Counted from the stretch's first letter, positions 1 through 8,381 are shown. The stretch: DNA of 64,000 nucleotides from an uncultured Muribaculaceae bacterium (GCA_910584055.1 CAJTZS010000021.1:6976-70975), one strand, 5' to 3'. Program-made: numbers and translations. The notes: a model not told the origin generated them from the sequence alone.

Positions 1-1817
1 GATTCGAGTATGTCCATCAACATCGGTAGTTCCTCCTCGATGAATCCGGTGCGATGCATTCCGGTGTCAAGCTTTATGTGTATGGGATATCCCGAGATTC
101 CATTTTTTTCGGCTTCTGCAATTACATCCCGCAGCATTGCGAAAGAGTAGATTTCCGGTTCGAGCCTGTTGGCGAACATGGATTTATAATTCACCACTTT
201 TGGATTCATGACCATCACCGGCATGGTGATGCCCTGACGACGCAGCTCTATTCCCTCATCGAGCACTGCAACAGCAAGGTACGCCGCCCCGCAGTCTTGA
301 AGGGTTTTTGCAATCTCATAGCTCCCGGCTCCATATCCCGAAGCCTTCACCATGCAGACTATGCCGCAGGATGAAGGAAGTTTGCCGCGGAAGTAGTTGT
401 AATTACTTACAATGGAATCTAGATTAACCTCAAGCACGGTCTCATGTTTGCGTGTTTCCAACATTTCAGCCACATCCTTGAAATTATATTCGGGAGAGCC
501 TTTGAGCAGAATTATCTCATCGGAGAAATCGGATGTGGAAAGCTTTTGCAGTAGGGATGTGGTGGATTCAAAGAAGAGGGAATTTCCCGGAAACAAATGG
601 CGGTGGGCGGTAAGTGCTTTTCCTACGCCTATGAATCTGTCGATACCTGCAACGCGGATCATATCCGCAATTTCAGAATATAATAGATCTTGGGATGTGG
701 TTTCGTGATGAAGGTCACTCAGCATCAGTGTCGATGTCTGGCGAGGAATGCGGCGGCGGCGCATGAAGTCGAGTGCCGGACGCAGTGAGGAGAAATCAGA
801 AGTATATGAATCGAGAATCACAGAGCATCCGTTCACACCCTCGGTAACGTTCAGCCGCGTGCCTATTTTATGGAGATGACGGAACCTTTCGGCTATCATG
901 TCGGCTTTTATGCCGCGCGAAAGCATGAATGTCAGGGCGTTCGCCGCATTTTCGACATCTGCGTCATTTTCCAATGGCGCGATGAAAGATCCGGTGTAGC
1001 CGTTATATACATATTCGATTTTCATCTCCCCTTTGTCATTTTGTTCCGGAGTGATGAATATTGGTGCGCTCTTATCTTTTAGTGACCAACCAAGCAACTT
1101 CTTCTTCTCGTCAAAACGACTGACTGCACCGGCAATTTCAGGGTAGTCTGCACAATAGATAATGGTATTGCTATGGGGGGTGTCGGCAAGCAGCAACTTC
1201 TGCGCAGCTTTTTCCTCTTTTGAATCGAACCCTTCAGCATGGGCGTCACCGATGTTGGTGATGATGACAGTGTCAGGAAGTATGCACTGCGCCAGACGAG
1301 GCATCTCGCCTTTGCGGGATATCCCCGCTTCAATTATTGCAAGCGAAGTGTCGTTGCTTATTTCCCACATGGATAGGGGGACGCCAATCTGTGAGTTGAA
1401 ACTGCGCGGCGACCGGGAGATGTCCGAGAGCGGTTCCATCAGCTGATAGATCCATTCCTTAAGGGTGGTTTTTCCCCGGGAGCCTGTGATGCCGAGGATA
1501 TGCCCTTTGAAAGTTGCGGGGCGCATCGTTATCTTCTGCAAGGCATCGATGGTGCTGTCAACCCTTAGCCAATTGGTCTCGGCACAGTCCTGAAGCGACC
1601 GGGGAATTTCGTTGACCACGAAATTGCGTACTCCCCGGCTGTAAAGTTCAGGGATGTATTTATGTCCGTCGTTTCCCTTTGTAGGGATAGCGAAGAAAAG
1701 AGTGCCTGCCGGGTCGGCAAGCGATCGCGAATCTATTAGGAGGGAAGAGATTACAGTGTCGTGAAGGTTGGCGTTGACACCAAGCCTGGCGGCAATTTCA
1801 TTTATCGATAATTGCAT
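1..1817 (-). CDS. murF-alr: MurF-alanine racemase fusion (3' end beyond window)
   Basis: The N-terminal half is UDP-N-acetylmuramoyl-tripeptide:D-alanyl-D-alanine ligase and the C-terminal half is PLP alanine racemase, so one cytoplasmic protein makes D-Ala and attaches D-Ala-D-Ala to the peptidoglycan precursor. The open frame runs unbroken from ATG at 1817 (MQLSINEIAARLG) to the window edge, 605 codons. The MurF ATP loop GITGSRGKTT lies near residues 109-118. The racemase Schiff-base segment VKASGYGAG has its Lys at about 491, followed by a KLDTGMHRTGF motif just before the edge. The fusion is a known Bacteroidota arrangement, normally around 820 residues, so roughly the last 200 residues are missing here only because the window ends. 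A TAnnTTTG promoter box lies 38 bp upstream. Confidence 0.93.
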   Translation of the reverse strand, partial: MQLSINEIAARLGVNANLHDTVISSLLIDSRSLADPAGTLFFAIPTKGNDGHKYIPELYSRGVRNFVVNEIPRSLQDCAETNWLRVDSTIDALQKITMRPATFKGHILGITGSRGKTTLKEWIYQLMEPLSDISRSPRSFNSQIGVPLSMWEISNDTSLAIIEAGISRKGEMPRLAQCILPDTVIITNIGDAHAEGFDSKEEKAAQKLLLADTPHSNTIIYCADYPEIAGAVSRFDEKKKLLGWSLKDKSAPIFITPEQNDKGEMKIEYVYNGYTGSFIAPLENDADVENAANALTFMLSRGIKADMIAERFRHLHKIGTRLNVTEGVNGCSVILDSYTSDFSSLRPALDFMRRRRIPRQTSTLMLSDLHHETTSQDLLYSEIADMIRVAGIDRFIGVGKALTAHRHLFPGNSLFFESTTSLLQKLSTSDFSDEIILLKGSPEYNFKDVAEMLETRKHETVLEVNLDSIVSNYNYFRGKLPSSCGIVCMVKASGYGAGSYEIAKTLQDCGAAYLAVAVLDEGIELRRQGITMPVMVMNPKVVNYKSMFANRLEPEIYSFAMLRDVIAEAEKNGISGYPIHIKLDTGMHRTGFIEEELPMLMDILE

Positions 1818-1854
1818 ATTCAAATAGCCCGGAGGCATTATGTTTTTGGAAATG

Positions 1855-1862
1855 CAAAAATA
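1855..1862 (-). promoter_or_regulatory. -7 promoter box for murF-alr
   Basis: On the minus strand this reads TATTTTTG followed by C, matching the Bacteroidota -7 consensus TAnnTTTG. The expected transcription start would leave a 5' untranslated region of about 34 nt before the ATG at 1817. Pattern match only. Confidence 0.5.
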
Positions 1863-1903
1863 ATACTTTTTTTCAATATTGGAGATTTTTTTCTACGGCT
1901 TCT

Positions 1904-2632
1904 TTAAGAGAAGACTTCAGAGAGTATGTCGGGGGATTTAAGGGACGAAAGTCCGGGGAAGTGAATGGAGTAGTAACGGAGGAGGCGGTCCAGAAGACGG
2001 CGGCGGTCACTGCCGGTTAGGCGATAGTGATGCATGTTATTGAGAGTGATGCGGGAGAGGAGCAAGAGGATGCGCGTTTCTTCGGGGGAAAGAATATCGC
2101 GGTGAAGGGAACCGTCTACAACCGGGATGCCGGCACGCATATCGAAGCAATCTCCATCTTCGTAGTTGGAAAGGTCTGGAGAAATGCCGGCAATGTCAAG
2201 AAAACGGATGAGAAACCATATATGGAAGTTTGCAAGCCCTTTCTGCATGTTGTCAAGCGACCGTATTGCAGCTATTAAGAACTCCCATGCTGTGGAATCG
2301 GGTGAGGCATCGCGAAAATATCTGTTGAGAAATTCGGATATAAACAGGACAATTGAAGATTTCACCGGGTTGAAATAGAGATCCCTCCATATTTCATAGG
2401 GTGTTACCGCTCCGAGGAGTTGCAGCTCGCGGTTCTGTCGCATGTTTACATCGGTTTCAATAACCGATAAAGGCTGCAGGCGGGCATTGCGCATGCGTGC
2501 GCTTTTCCCGGATCCTGTAGGTGAAAGAAAAGCGACCCTTCCTCGATTCCGCGTGAACAAAGTCACGACGTTATGGCGGTCGTTGTGCTTTATTATGTCT
2601 ATCACTATTCCCTGAATTTTCTCAATTGCCAT
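1904..2632 (-). CDS. recO: DNA repair protein RecO
   Basis: A 242-residue protein matching RecO, which works with RecF/RecR to load RecA on SSB-coated single-stranded DNA in recombinational repair. The N-terminal OB-fold segment is clear (EKIQGIVIDIIKHNDRHNVV then LFTRNRGRVAFL), and a helical C-terminal domain follows, as in the family. Length is normal. The Cys4 zinc motif of some RecO proteins is not visible, which is common in Bacteroidota members. A putative small RNA unit in the same orientation ends about 75 bp upstream, so the gene may be partly expressed by read-through from it. Confidence 0.85.
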   Translation of the reverse strand: MAIEKIQGIVIDIIKHNDRHNVVTLFTRNRGRVAFLSPTGSGKSARMRNARLQPLSVIETDVNMRQNRELQLLGAVTPYEIWRDLYFNPVKSSIVLFISEFLNRYFRDASPDSTAWEFLIAAIRSLDNMQKGLANFHIWFLIRFLDIAGISPDLSNYEDGDCFDMRAGIPVVDGSLHRDILSPEETRILLLLSRITLNNMHHYRLTGSDRRRLLDRLLRYYSIHFPGLSSLKSPDILSEVFS

Positions 2633-2705
2633 TAAAAAATAAAACTTCTGATAAAAAACGTATTAAAACTTAACGCATTATTAAAATTAATGATTAAATT
2701 TGGTC

Positions 2706-2779
2706 AATAAAAAAGTCTATCTCTTTTCACAAAGAAATAGACCGAAACCTTAATCTTAATTTAATACTATGAAAAACAC
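2706..2779 (-). ncRNA. Putative small RNA, copy A of a three-copy family
   Basis: Minus-strand unit with a -7 box TAACTTTG at 2784-2791, a core of about 40 nt containing TTTTTCAT, and a hairpin (arms 2715-2726 and 2731-2742) followed by a U-rich run at 2707-2714. Two further units with the same core lie at 39640-39707 and 52466-52536. The transcript would be about 74 nt. The core is antisense to a sequence resembling a Bacteroidota translation start (ATG then AAAAAC). The rest of the 2633-2940 gap is AT-rich and holds only a REP-like palindrome. Confidence 0.6.
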
Positions 2780-2887
2780 ATTACAAAGTTATAAAAAATT
2801 TTACGAATTCTAAAAAAAGCTTTTTTCGTGAATCGTTTGAATTAACAATTATTAACCAATAAAGTGTTTAAAGTAACCCCGTTTTGA

Positions 2888-2907
2888 GGCTGCACCATGG
2901 TGCAGCC
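2888..2907. repeat. REP-like palindrome
   Basis: A perfect 20-bp palindrome GGCTGCACCATGGTGCAGCC followed by CTACA. It belongs to a dispersed family with further members near 24822, 39792, 51145, 53019 and 53071. It lies 33 bp upstream of the DUF2851 gene. Confidence 0.75.
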
Positions 2908-2940
2908 CTACAGCCGATTCTTAAATATAATTTAAATTAA

Positions 2941-4221
2941 ATGGAGAAGTTATATCAATATCTCTGGATGCACAGAATGTTAGGGAGGAAGCTCTATCTC
3001 GATGATGGAGCGGAATTGGAGATATTGTCCCCGGGGAGGCTGAATTGTGATTCAGGTCCCGACTTCTCCAATGCGCGGCTGCGCATCGGCGACACTGAAT
3101 GGGCTGGAAATGTGGAAATCCATGTGAGGGCTTCGGATTGGTATCGCCATGGTCATGACCGCGATGCGGCATATGATTCAGTCGCTCTTCATGTCGTGGC
3201 TATCAGCGACCGATGCGTGACGCGTAAGGATGGTTCGGAAATACCGCAACTGACCGCAACTTTCCCTGAGAGTTTTTTCAATATGTATGCCACTCTTTGT
3301 GGTGGCCTGTCCGACATACGTTGCACCGGAGACATTGCATATGTCCCTTCACTGATAAAAACGGATTGTCTGGAATCGCTTGCTGTGGAACGGATGCATG
3401 TGAAAGCAACGCGTATTATTGACGAGCTGAATAATTTAGGCGGGGATTGGGAGCGCACGTGTTTTGTGACGCTTGCGCGGGCTTTGGGTTTCGGCCTTAA
3501 TAGTGAGCCTTTTGAAATTCTTGCAAGGTCACTGCCGTTGGGCTATCTGCATCGCCATGCCGATAATCTCATGCAGCTTGAAGCTTTGCTTTTCGGGCAG
3601 GCAGGTATGCTTGACACTTCAATTCATATATTTGATGAATACTACCAGCAGCTTTGCCGTGAATATTATTTCCTTGCGCGTAAGTATAACCTTCGTCCGA
3701 TGAGACGAGAGCTTTGGAAATATGCGCGCACGCGTCCCCAGAATTTTCCGCATCGCCGCATCGCGTTGCTTGCCAAGGTGCTTTATGGCGGTTTCTCACT
3801 CCTTTCCAGGATCCTTGGCGCAGGAGGCAACGTCGATAGAACACGCGAATTGTTGCATTGGGAACTTGAAGGCTATTGGCTCACTCATTCCGATTTCGAC
3901 AGGGAACAACCTGCCGCAGCTGCGGCTTTGGGAGCCGGAAGTGTAGACTTGTTGATGATTAATCTTGTGGCTCCCATCCTGTATGCTCATGGAGCTGCCC
4001 ACGACGATGCGGATAAGGCAGAGCGGGGATTGGAATTATGGCGGAACCTCCCTCCGGAGAGGAATATGTATGTGCGTCAATGGAGGCAGCTCGGTTTTGA
4101 ATGTGACGATGCCATGCGTAGCCAGGCTTTGCTGCAGCTTCGCAAACAGTATTGCGATTCGGGCAAGTGTCTTGACTGCCGTCTTGGGCATTGGCTGCTT
4201 CGCGCTAAAGTGAATGGCTGA
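2941..4221 (+). CDS. DUF2851 family protein
   Basis: A 426-residue protein matching the Bacteroidota DUF2851 family, whose function is unknown. The N-terminal region has the characteristic CDSGPDFSNARL and GNVEIHVRASDW segments, resembling a nuclease-like core (inference only). The C-terminus has a Cys cluster (CDSGKCLDC) that could bind metal. The start at 2941 follows an AT-rich stretch without a strong ribosome binding site, which is usual in this phylum. It precedes an RluA-type synthase on the same strand with its own promoter box, so it is probably monocistronic. Confidence 0.75.
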   Translation: MEKLYQYLWMHRMLGRKLYLDDGAELEILSPGRLNCDSGPDFSNARLRIGDTEWAGNVEIHVRASDWYRHGHDRDAAYDSVALHVVAISDRCVTRKDGSEIPQLTATFPESFFNMYATLCGGLSDIRCTGDIAYVPSLIKTDCLESLAVERMHVKATRIIDELNNLGGDWERTCFVTLARALGFGLNSEPFEILARSLPLGYLHRHADNLMQLEALLFGQAGMLDTSIHIFDEYYQQLCREYYFLARKYNLRPMRRELWKYARTRPQNFPHRRIALLAKVLYGGFSLLSRILGAGGNVDRTRELLHWELEGYWLTHSDFDREQPAAAAALGAGSVDLLMINLVAPILYAHGAAHDDADKAERGLELWRNLPPERNMYVRQWRQLGFECDDAMRSQALLQLRKQYCDSGKCLDCRLGHWLLRAKVNG

Positions 4222-4248
4222 AAAATGCTTTTTTTAGGAAATAATTGC

Positions 4249-4256
4249 TAATTTTG
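4249..4256 (+). promoter_or_regulatory. -7 promoter box upstream of the RluA-type gene
   Basis: TAATTTTG followed by C, a strong match to TAnnTTTG. It places a transcription start near 4261, just inside the gap after the DUF2851 stop. Confidence 0.55.
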
Positions 4257-4324
4257 CAAAACGTATGGTGTGGCGATAAAAAATGCCGCAACATTGTTAT
4301 ATTCATATACGCATTCATCATAAA

Positions 4325-5257
4325 ATGGCAATACACGGCGATAGAAAAAAGACAGGTTTCAGAGAAGACAGGATATTTAGATGGGAAAACAGGGAGGAAT
4401 CACCGTTCACCCTTATGGATTTTGTTTCCCGAATGCGTCCCGATTCAAAGAGGGCTGATATCAAGAAATGGATGAAATATGGACACCTTAAGGTAAATGG
4501 AACAGTCACAAGTGCTTTTGATGCTCCCATAGCTCCCGGTGCGGTTGTGGAATTCAATGCCACGCGTCCTTTCCCTAAATTTCATCACCATCGTATAGAA
4601 ATCGTTTATGAAGACGAAGATGTGATAGTGATAAACAAAGGGTATGGGCTATTGTCTGTGCCGACCCAAAGCCACAGGAAAGAGGAGAATGCATATGAGA
4701 TTCTCAGGAATTACGTAAAAGAGGTCAGTCCTGCCAACAAACTTTTCATTGTCCACCGTCTTGACCGCGACACTTCCGGACTTATGATGTTTGCCAAATC
4801 GGAGGAGGCGCAGAATGTGTTGCGTCATAACTGGAACAACATTATTCTTGAACGTCTGTATGTAGCTGTGCTCGAAGGTAACCTGGAGCAGGATCGGGGG
4901 TATGTGAAGAGTCGTCTGGCAGAAAATTCACAGTTTGTGGTATACACTACCGATAATCCAGAGGAGGGTCGTATTGCCGTGACGCATTACGAAGTGCTGA
5001 GTCGAGGCAACGGTTACACACTTGCCCAGTTTTCACTCGATACCGGGCGTAAGAACCAGATACGTGTGCATGCAAAGGAGCTTGGACATCCTATCGCCGG
5101 CGACAGGAAATATGGAGCCACCAAGAGTCCGCTTCACCGTCTTGCGTTGCATGCAAGAACTCTTCGGTTCGCACATCCGATCACCCGAAAAGATATGAAT
5201 TTCGAAACACCGATACCGCCCAAATTCGCGGCGGCGACACGTAAACAAATGAAATAA
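4325..5257 (+). CDS. RluA-family RNA pseudouridine synthase
   Basis: Isomerises uridines to pseudouridine in rRNA or tRNA. An S4-like RNA-binding region (FTLMDFVSRMRPDSKRADIK) precedes the catalytic domain, which carries the family signature HRLDRDTSG with the catalytic Asp and later TGRKNQIRVH. Length about 310 residues is typical. The frame is open back to an ATG at 4283, but the extra 14 residues (PQHCYIHIRIHHK) look unlike the family, so ATG 4325 is preferred. The 9-bp gap to the next gene suggests co-transcription. The exact target uridine cannot be read from sequence. Confidence 0.85.
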   Translation: MAIHGDRKKTGFREDRIFRWENREESPFTLMDFVSRMRPDSKRADIKKWMKYGHLKVNGTVTSAFDAPIAPGAVVEFNATRPFPKFHHHRIEIVYEDEDVIVINKGYGLLSVPTQSHRKEENAYEILRNYVKEVSPANKLFIVHRLDRDTSGLMMFAKSEEAQNVLRHNWNNIILERLYVAVLEGNLEQDRGYVKSRLAENSQFVVYTTDNPEEGRIAVTHYEVLSRGNGYTLAQFSLDTGRKNQIRVHAKELGHPIAGDRKYGATKSPLHRLALHARTLRFAHPITRKDMNFETPIPPKFAAATRKQMK

Positions 5258-5266
5258 CGGAATGCT

Positions 5267-6037
5267 ATGAAACTGGACACATCATCATATTATCCAGCCT
5301 CTCCTCTTGATGACGATCTTGAGGAAGAGGTTGTTGTGGAATCAGGGGAGACTCTTTCCCCTGAAAATAATGTCGGGGATGCAGAGATGCATAATAACAA
5401 TTATCCCCCTTCCGCCGGAGAGCGGATTGCCGATGGCATTGCAACAGTGATGTCGTGGATAATGGTTCCACTTCTTATGCCTGTGTACGGGGTGCTCCTT
5501 GCATTCAATGTCTCCATCCTGAATTTCACCCCCGTGTCTGTGAAAATGGTTTTCACGCTTATCACTGTCGCGTTTACAGTGGCAGTCCCGGCGTTGCTTG
5601 TGCTTTTGCTCAAGCGGATGGGACTTATTCAGGATATAGGCCTTAACGGCAGGAAAGAGAGGCTGATACCATATATAATTTCTATAATATGCATGCTGGG
5701 CACAGGATGGTTCATGTGGTATAAAGGGGCTCCGATGTGGCTTGTAATGTTTTTCGGGGGAGGCGCGATTGCAGGACTTGTGAATCTTGTTGTCAATTTC
5801 AAATGGAAAATTTCCGCCCATGCTGCCGGTGTGGCCGGAGTCGTGGCCTTACTGATACGTATAATAAGGGTTGGATTTCCACAGGAGGGCGCTTTTGTAT
5901 GGCTGCTCATAGCCATTGGCCTGTCCGGATTGTTGGGCACTACCCGTGTGTGGCTTGGACGTCACACGGTGTGGCAAGTGCTTGCCGGGTACGCCGTCGG
6001 TTTCCTTTCAGTCTTTTTCATGACTATGATACAATAG
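5267..6037 (+). CDS. PAP2-like integral membrane protein
   Basis: A 256-residue protein with a roughly 50-residue acidic N-terminal tail, then about six hydrophobic segments. The last third resembles the phosphatidic acid phosphatase type 2 fold: WKISAHAAGVAG stands where the PSGH motif would be, and TRVWLGRHTVWQVLAG where SR-X5-H-X3-D would be. The nucleophile-type His is present, but the expected partner Asp is Gln and the first motif is degenerate. Such Bacteroidota PAP2-like proteins are usually annotated as lipid phosphatases. Activity here is uncertain. Probably co-transcribed with the upstream synthase. Confidence 0.65.
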   Translation: MKLDTSSYYPASPLDDDLEEEVVVESGETLSPENNVGDAEMHNNNYPPSAGERIADGIATVMSWIMVPLLMPVYGVLLAFNVSILNFTPVSVKMVFTLITVAFTVAVPALLVLLLKRMGLIQDIGLNGRKERLIPYIISIICMLGTGWFMWYKGAPMWLVMFFGGGAIAGLVNLVVNFKWKISAHAAGVAGVVALLIRIIRVGFPQEGAFVWLLIAIGLSGLLGTTRVWLGRHTVWQVLAGYAVGFLSVFFMTMIQ

Positions 6038-6082
6038 GAGTTGTTTATAGTTTGGCGGTATTTCCGTTTATATTAATACACT

Positions 6083-7708
6083 ATGCAATACAATTATAAA
6101 AGACGCAGTACACATGAGGTAAAGGTTGGAGAACTCGGTATCGGAGGTGAAAATCCGGTACGTATCCAGTCGATGGCCAATACAGATACGAATGATATAG
6201 AGAACAGTGCGCTTCAAGGTATCCGGATCGCTGATGCGGGCGGAGAGCTTGTGAGATTCACTACACAGGGCGTGAAAGAAGCGGCGGCTCTTGGGGAAAT
6301 AAGAAACCGCATGCGGGAACTCGGATGCAACGTGCCGGTATCGGCCGATGTGCATTTCAATCCCAAGGCGGCATTCGAGGCTGCAAAAACAGCTGATAAG
6401 GTGAGAATCAATCCCGGAAATTTCGTAGATGCAGCCCGCACTTTCCGTAAACTTGAATTCACGGATGAGGAATATTCGGCGGAGATAGGAAAGATAGAGG
6501 AGACTTTGGTTCCCTTCTTGAATCTCTGCAAGGAGATGGGTGTGGCAGTGCGTCTTGGTGTGAACCATGGTTCACTTTCCGACCGAATCATGAGCCGCTA
6601 TGGCGACACACCAGCCGGAATGGTGGAATCCGTGATGGAATTCCTGGAGGTGTGCCGACGTGAGGATTTTAGGGATGTCGTCATTTCCATCAAGGCCTCG
6701 AACACATCAGTTATGGTGGAGACCGTGAAACTCCTGGTCGTACGTATGGATGAAAAGGGGATGACTTTCCCGTTGCATCTCGGTGTCACTGAAGCGGGAG
6801 ATGCTGAGGACGGCCGTATAAAGAGCGCTGTGGGAATAGGGGCGCTAATGTCTGAAGGTATAGGAGACACTATCCGTGTATCGCTCAGCGAACCTCCGGA
6901 GAATGAAGTGCCGGTGGCTGCGCTTCTTCGTGATTATATAGCTGAAAGGGCGGGTCATGCACCGATAGAAGAGCCTGTGAAGGTTCTGCCGGGTGCTTCC
7001 CGCAATTATCTCCGCAGGATAAGGGGCTTCGAGGACAAACCGGTTGCGATGCACGCTGACAAACCAAAAGAGATATTCTTCCTTGTTGATGCCTCGATGC
7101 CTGTGAAGAATCCGGAATTCTCGGGTCCTCTCGTCATTAAATCACGTCATGTGAACGCACCTGCTGAAATAATGTCGTATACCGACAGGTTTGTTGCTGC
7201 GGGTTATGACAACCCGATAGTGGTAAGCCTTGAATACAGCGACAAGGATCTTGACGCACTGCGCGTCAAGGCAGGTGCCGATTTCGGCTATCTGTTGCTG
7301 AACGGTTACGCCTCCGGCATCGAGATTATTGATGACAATTTCGATGATAGGGTGCTTGCCGACCTTGAATTGGGGATATTGCAGGCGGCGAGGTTAAGGA
7401 TGAGCAAGACGGAATACATTGCTTGCCCGAGCTGTGGAAGAACACTTTTTGACCTTCAGAAGACGTTGCAGGATGTGAAGGAGGCAACGAAGGACATGAC
7501 GGGACTCAAGATCGGTGTGATGGGGTGTATCGTAAATGGTCCGGGAGAGATGGCGGATGCCGATTATGGTTATGTCGGCGCCGGTCCGGGAAGGGTCAGC
7601 ATATACCGAGGAAAAGAATTGATTCAAAAGAATATCCCGACAGAGGACGCCCTGCCGGCTCTTATCTCTCTTATCCGCTCTGACCGAAAACAAACTAATC
7701 TGGAATAG
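6083..7708 (+). CDS. ispG: 4-hydroxy-3-methylbut-2-en-1-yl diphosphate synthase
   Basis: Penultimate enzyme of the MEP isoprenoid pathway, converting MEcPP to HMBPP with a [4Fe-4S] cluster. The N-terminal TIM barrel starts YKRRSTHEVKVGELGIGG. The C-terminal cluster domain has CPSC (Cys about 448 and 451) and GVMGC (Cys about 482) followed by NGPGEM. At 541 residues it has the long form with a central insert (about residues 260-430) known from Bacteroidota, chlamydiae and plants rather than the roughly 370-residue E. coli form. It starts 45 bp after the PAP2-like gene and ends before a clear terminator. Confidence 0.95.
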   Translation: MQYNYKRRSTHEVKVGELGIGGENPVRIQSMANTDTNDIENSALQGIRIADAGGELVRFTTQGVKEAAALGEIRNRMRELGCNVPVSADVHFNPKAAFEAAKTADKVRINPGNFVDAARTFRKLEFTDEEYSAEIGKIEETLVPFLNLCKEMGVAVRLGVNHGSLSDRIMSRYGDTPAGMVESVMEFLEVCRREDFRDVVISIKASNTSVMVETVKLLVVRMDEKGMTFPLHLGVTEAGDAEDGRIKSAVGIGALMSEGIGDTIRVSLSEPPENEVPVAALLRDYIAERAGHAPIEEPVKVLPGASRNYLRRIRGFEDKPVAMHADKPKEIFFLVDASMPVKNPEFSGPLVIKSRHVNAPAEIMSYTDRFVAAGYDNPIVVSLEYSDKDLDALRVKAGADFGYLLLNGYASGIEIIDDNFDDRVLADLELGILQAARLRMSKTEYIACPSCGRTLFDLQKTLQDVKEATKDMTGLKIGVMGCIVNGPGEMADADYGYVGAGPGRVSIYRGKELIQKNIPTEDALPALISLIRSDRKQTNLE

Positions 7709-7738
7709 GAATCACTATTTTAGAAGATAGCATTTAGC

Positions 7739-7776
7739 GGGGCGGTTCATCAAAATAAACCACCCCCTTATTTTTC
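7739..7776 (+). terminator. Terminator after ispG
   Basis: Arms GGGGCGGTT (7739-7747) and AACCACCCC (7758-7766) pair with one mismatch and are followed by CTTATTTTTCT. Confidence 0.75.
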
Positions 7777-7794
7777 TAATTAAAAAAAATAATA

Positions 7795-7802
7795 TAATTT
7801 TG
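7795..7802 (+). promoter_or_regulatory. -7 promoter box for the HTH-gene leader
   Basis: TAATTTTG immediately after the ispG terminator. It predicts a transcription start near 7807 and a leader of roughly 325 nt before the HTH gene, far longer than the other leaders in this window. Confidence 0.55.
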
Positions 7803-7804
7803 TG

Positions 7805-8077
7805 CTCGACTGAAAAATGTAAGAGTAAACAGCTTCTAATTTTCAGCCGAGACATATTATTAAGCGTTCTAAGCTTTTGTCAGCTACTTGAAATCGCCAA
7901 ATCTCAAAGCAAAGTGACAAAGTTGGGTGACGCTCATGCTGTCGTGTATCAGTACATGACCGTCCGGTCTGTATCCCTGATAGCGATATAAGCGTGGGGG
8001 TGGTCCTGCTTATCCTTTGCAAGGCGTTTGGCGATGCCTAAGTAGCGGTAAGCAGAGAAACTGTTCCACGCTTATAT
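7805..8077 (+). ncRNA. Structured leader or non-coding RNA ahead of the HTH gene
   Basis: Several hairpins in one orientation follow the 7795 promoter box. The first pairs 7805-7816 with 7840-7851 (one mismatch). The second pairs 7941-7948 with 7953-7960. The third is closed by a perfect 12-bp stem, ATATAAGCGTGG (7986-7997) with CCACGCTTATAT (8066-8077), enclosing nested stems CTGCTTA/TAAGCAG (8006-8012, 8049-8055) and AGGC/GCCT (8022-8025, 8036-8039). No credible gene lies in it, and I do not recognise the fold as a known riboswitch or housekeeping RNA. A good ribosome binding site follows at about 8087-8093. Confidence 0.5.
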
Positions 8078-8098
8078 TTATAATGTTAAGGAGGTGTC

Positions 8099-8179
8099 AT
8101 GGTGGAACGGACACCCCGATATTTTGACAGCGATGCATCTTGGGAAGCTCATACAGTCTTATCTGAGCAAAGAACCTAA
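8099..8179 (+). CDS. Possible 26-residue upstream ORF overlapping the HTH gene
   Basis: ATG at 8099 lies 5 nt after the AAGGAGG at 8087-8093, the best ribosome binding site in the region, and opens a 26-codon frame (MVERTPRYFDSDASWEAH and on) ending at TAA 8177-8179. It overlaps the HTH start at 8133 in another frame, so it could couple or regulate translation of that gene. It has no recognisable family and could be chance. Confidence 0.3.
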   Translation: MVERTPRYFDSDASWEAHTVLSEQRT

Positions 8180-8381
8180 AGGACATACCGTAACCTGGTT
8201 CGCGAGGCAACTGAATTGTCATCGCGTGAACGTATATGACATATTCAACAGGCGCACTATAGACACAGAACTCTTGTGGCGCATATCCATTATCCTCAAC
8301 CATAATTTCTTTATTGATCTTGCAAACGAATTCAATAACAGCGTAAATACAGGGATGAATAGTAATGACATCGATTCATAG
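8133..8381 (+). CDS. Small XRE-type helix-turn-helix protein
   Basis: An 82-residue protein starting MHLGKLIQSYLSKE. It matches a widespread Bacteroidota family of single-domain Cro/CI-like regulators, with the helix-turn-helix around VTWFARQLNCHRVNVYDIFN followed by the typical DTELLWRISIILNHNFF segment. No ligand domain is present. The frame is open back to a GTG at 8094 (SWWNGHPDILTA), but ATG 8133 matches the family start. It sits alone after the structured leader and before the large lipoprotein gene. Its targets are unknown. Confidence 0.75.
   Translation: MHLGKLIQSYLSKEPKGHTVTWFARQLNCHRVNVYDIFNRRTIDTELLWRISIILNHNFFIDLANEFNNSVNTGMNSNDIDS

Noticed and set aside
7800..7991. 63-codon frame with TTG start in the HTH leader
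   Set aside because: It begins inside the -7 box, has no ribosome binding site and no family, and overlaps the stem-loops.
7986..8077. Signal recognition particle RNA
   Set aside because: Size and nested stems are similar, but the conserved GGAA tip and AGCAG loop are absent and no terminator follows the closing stem.
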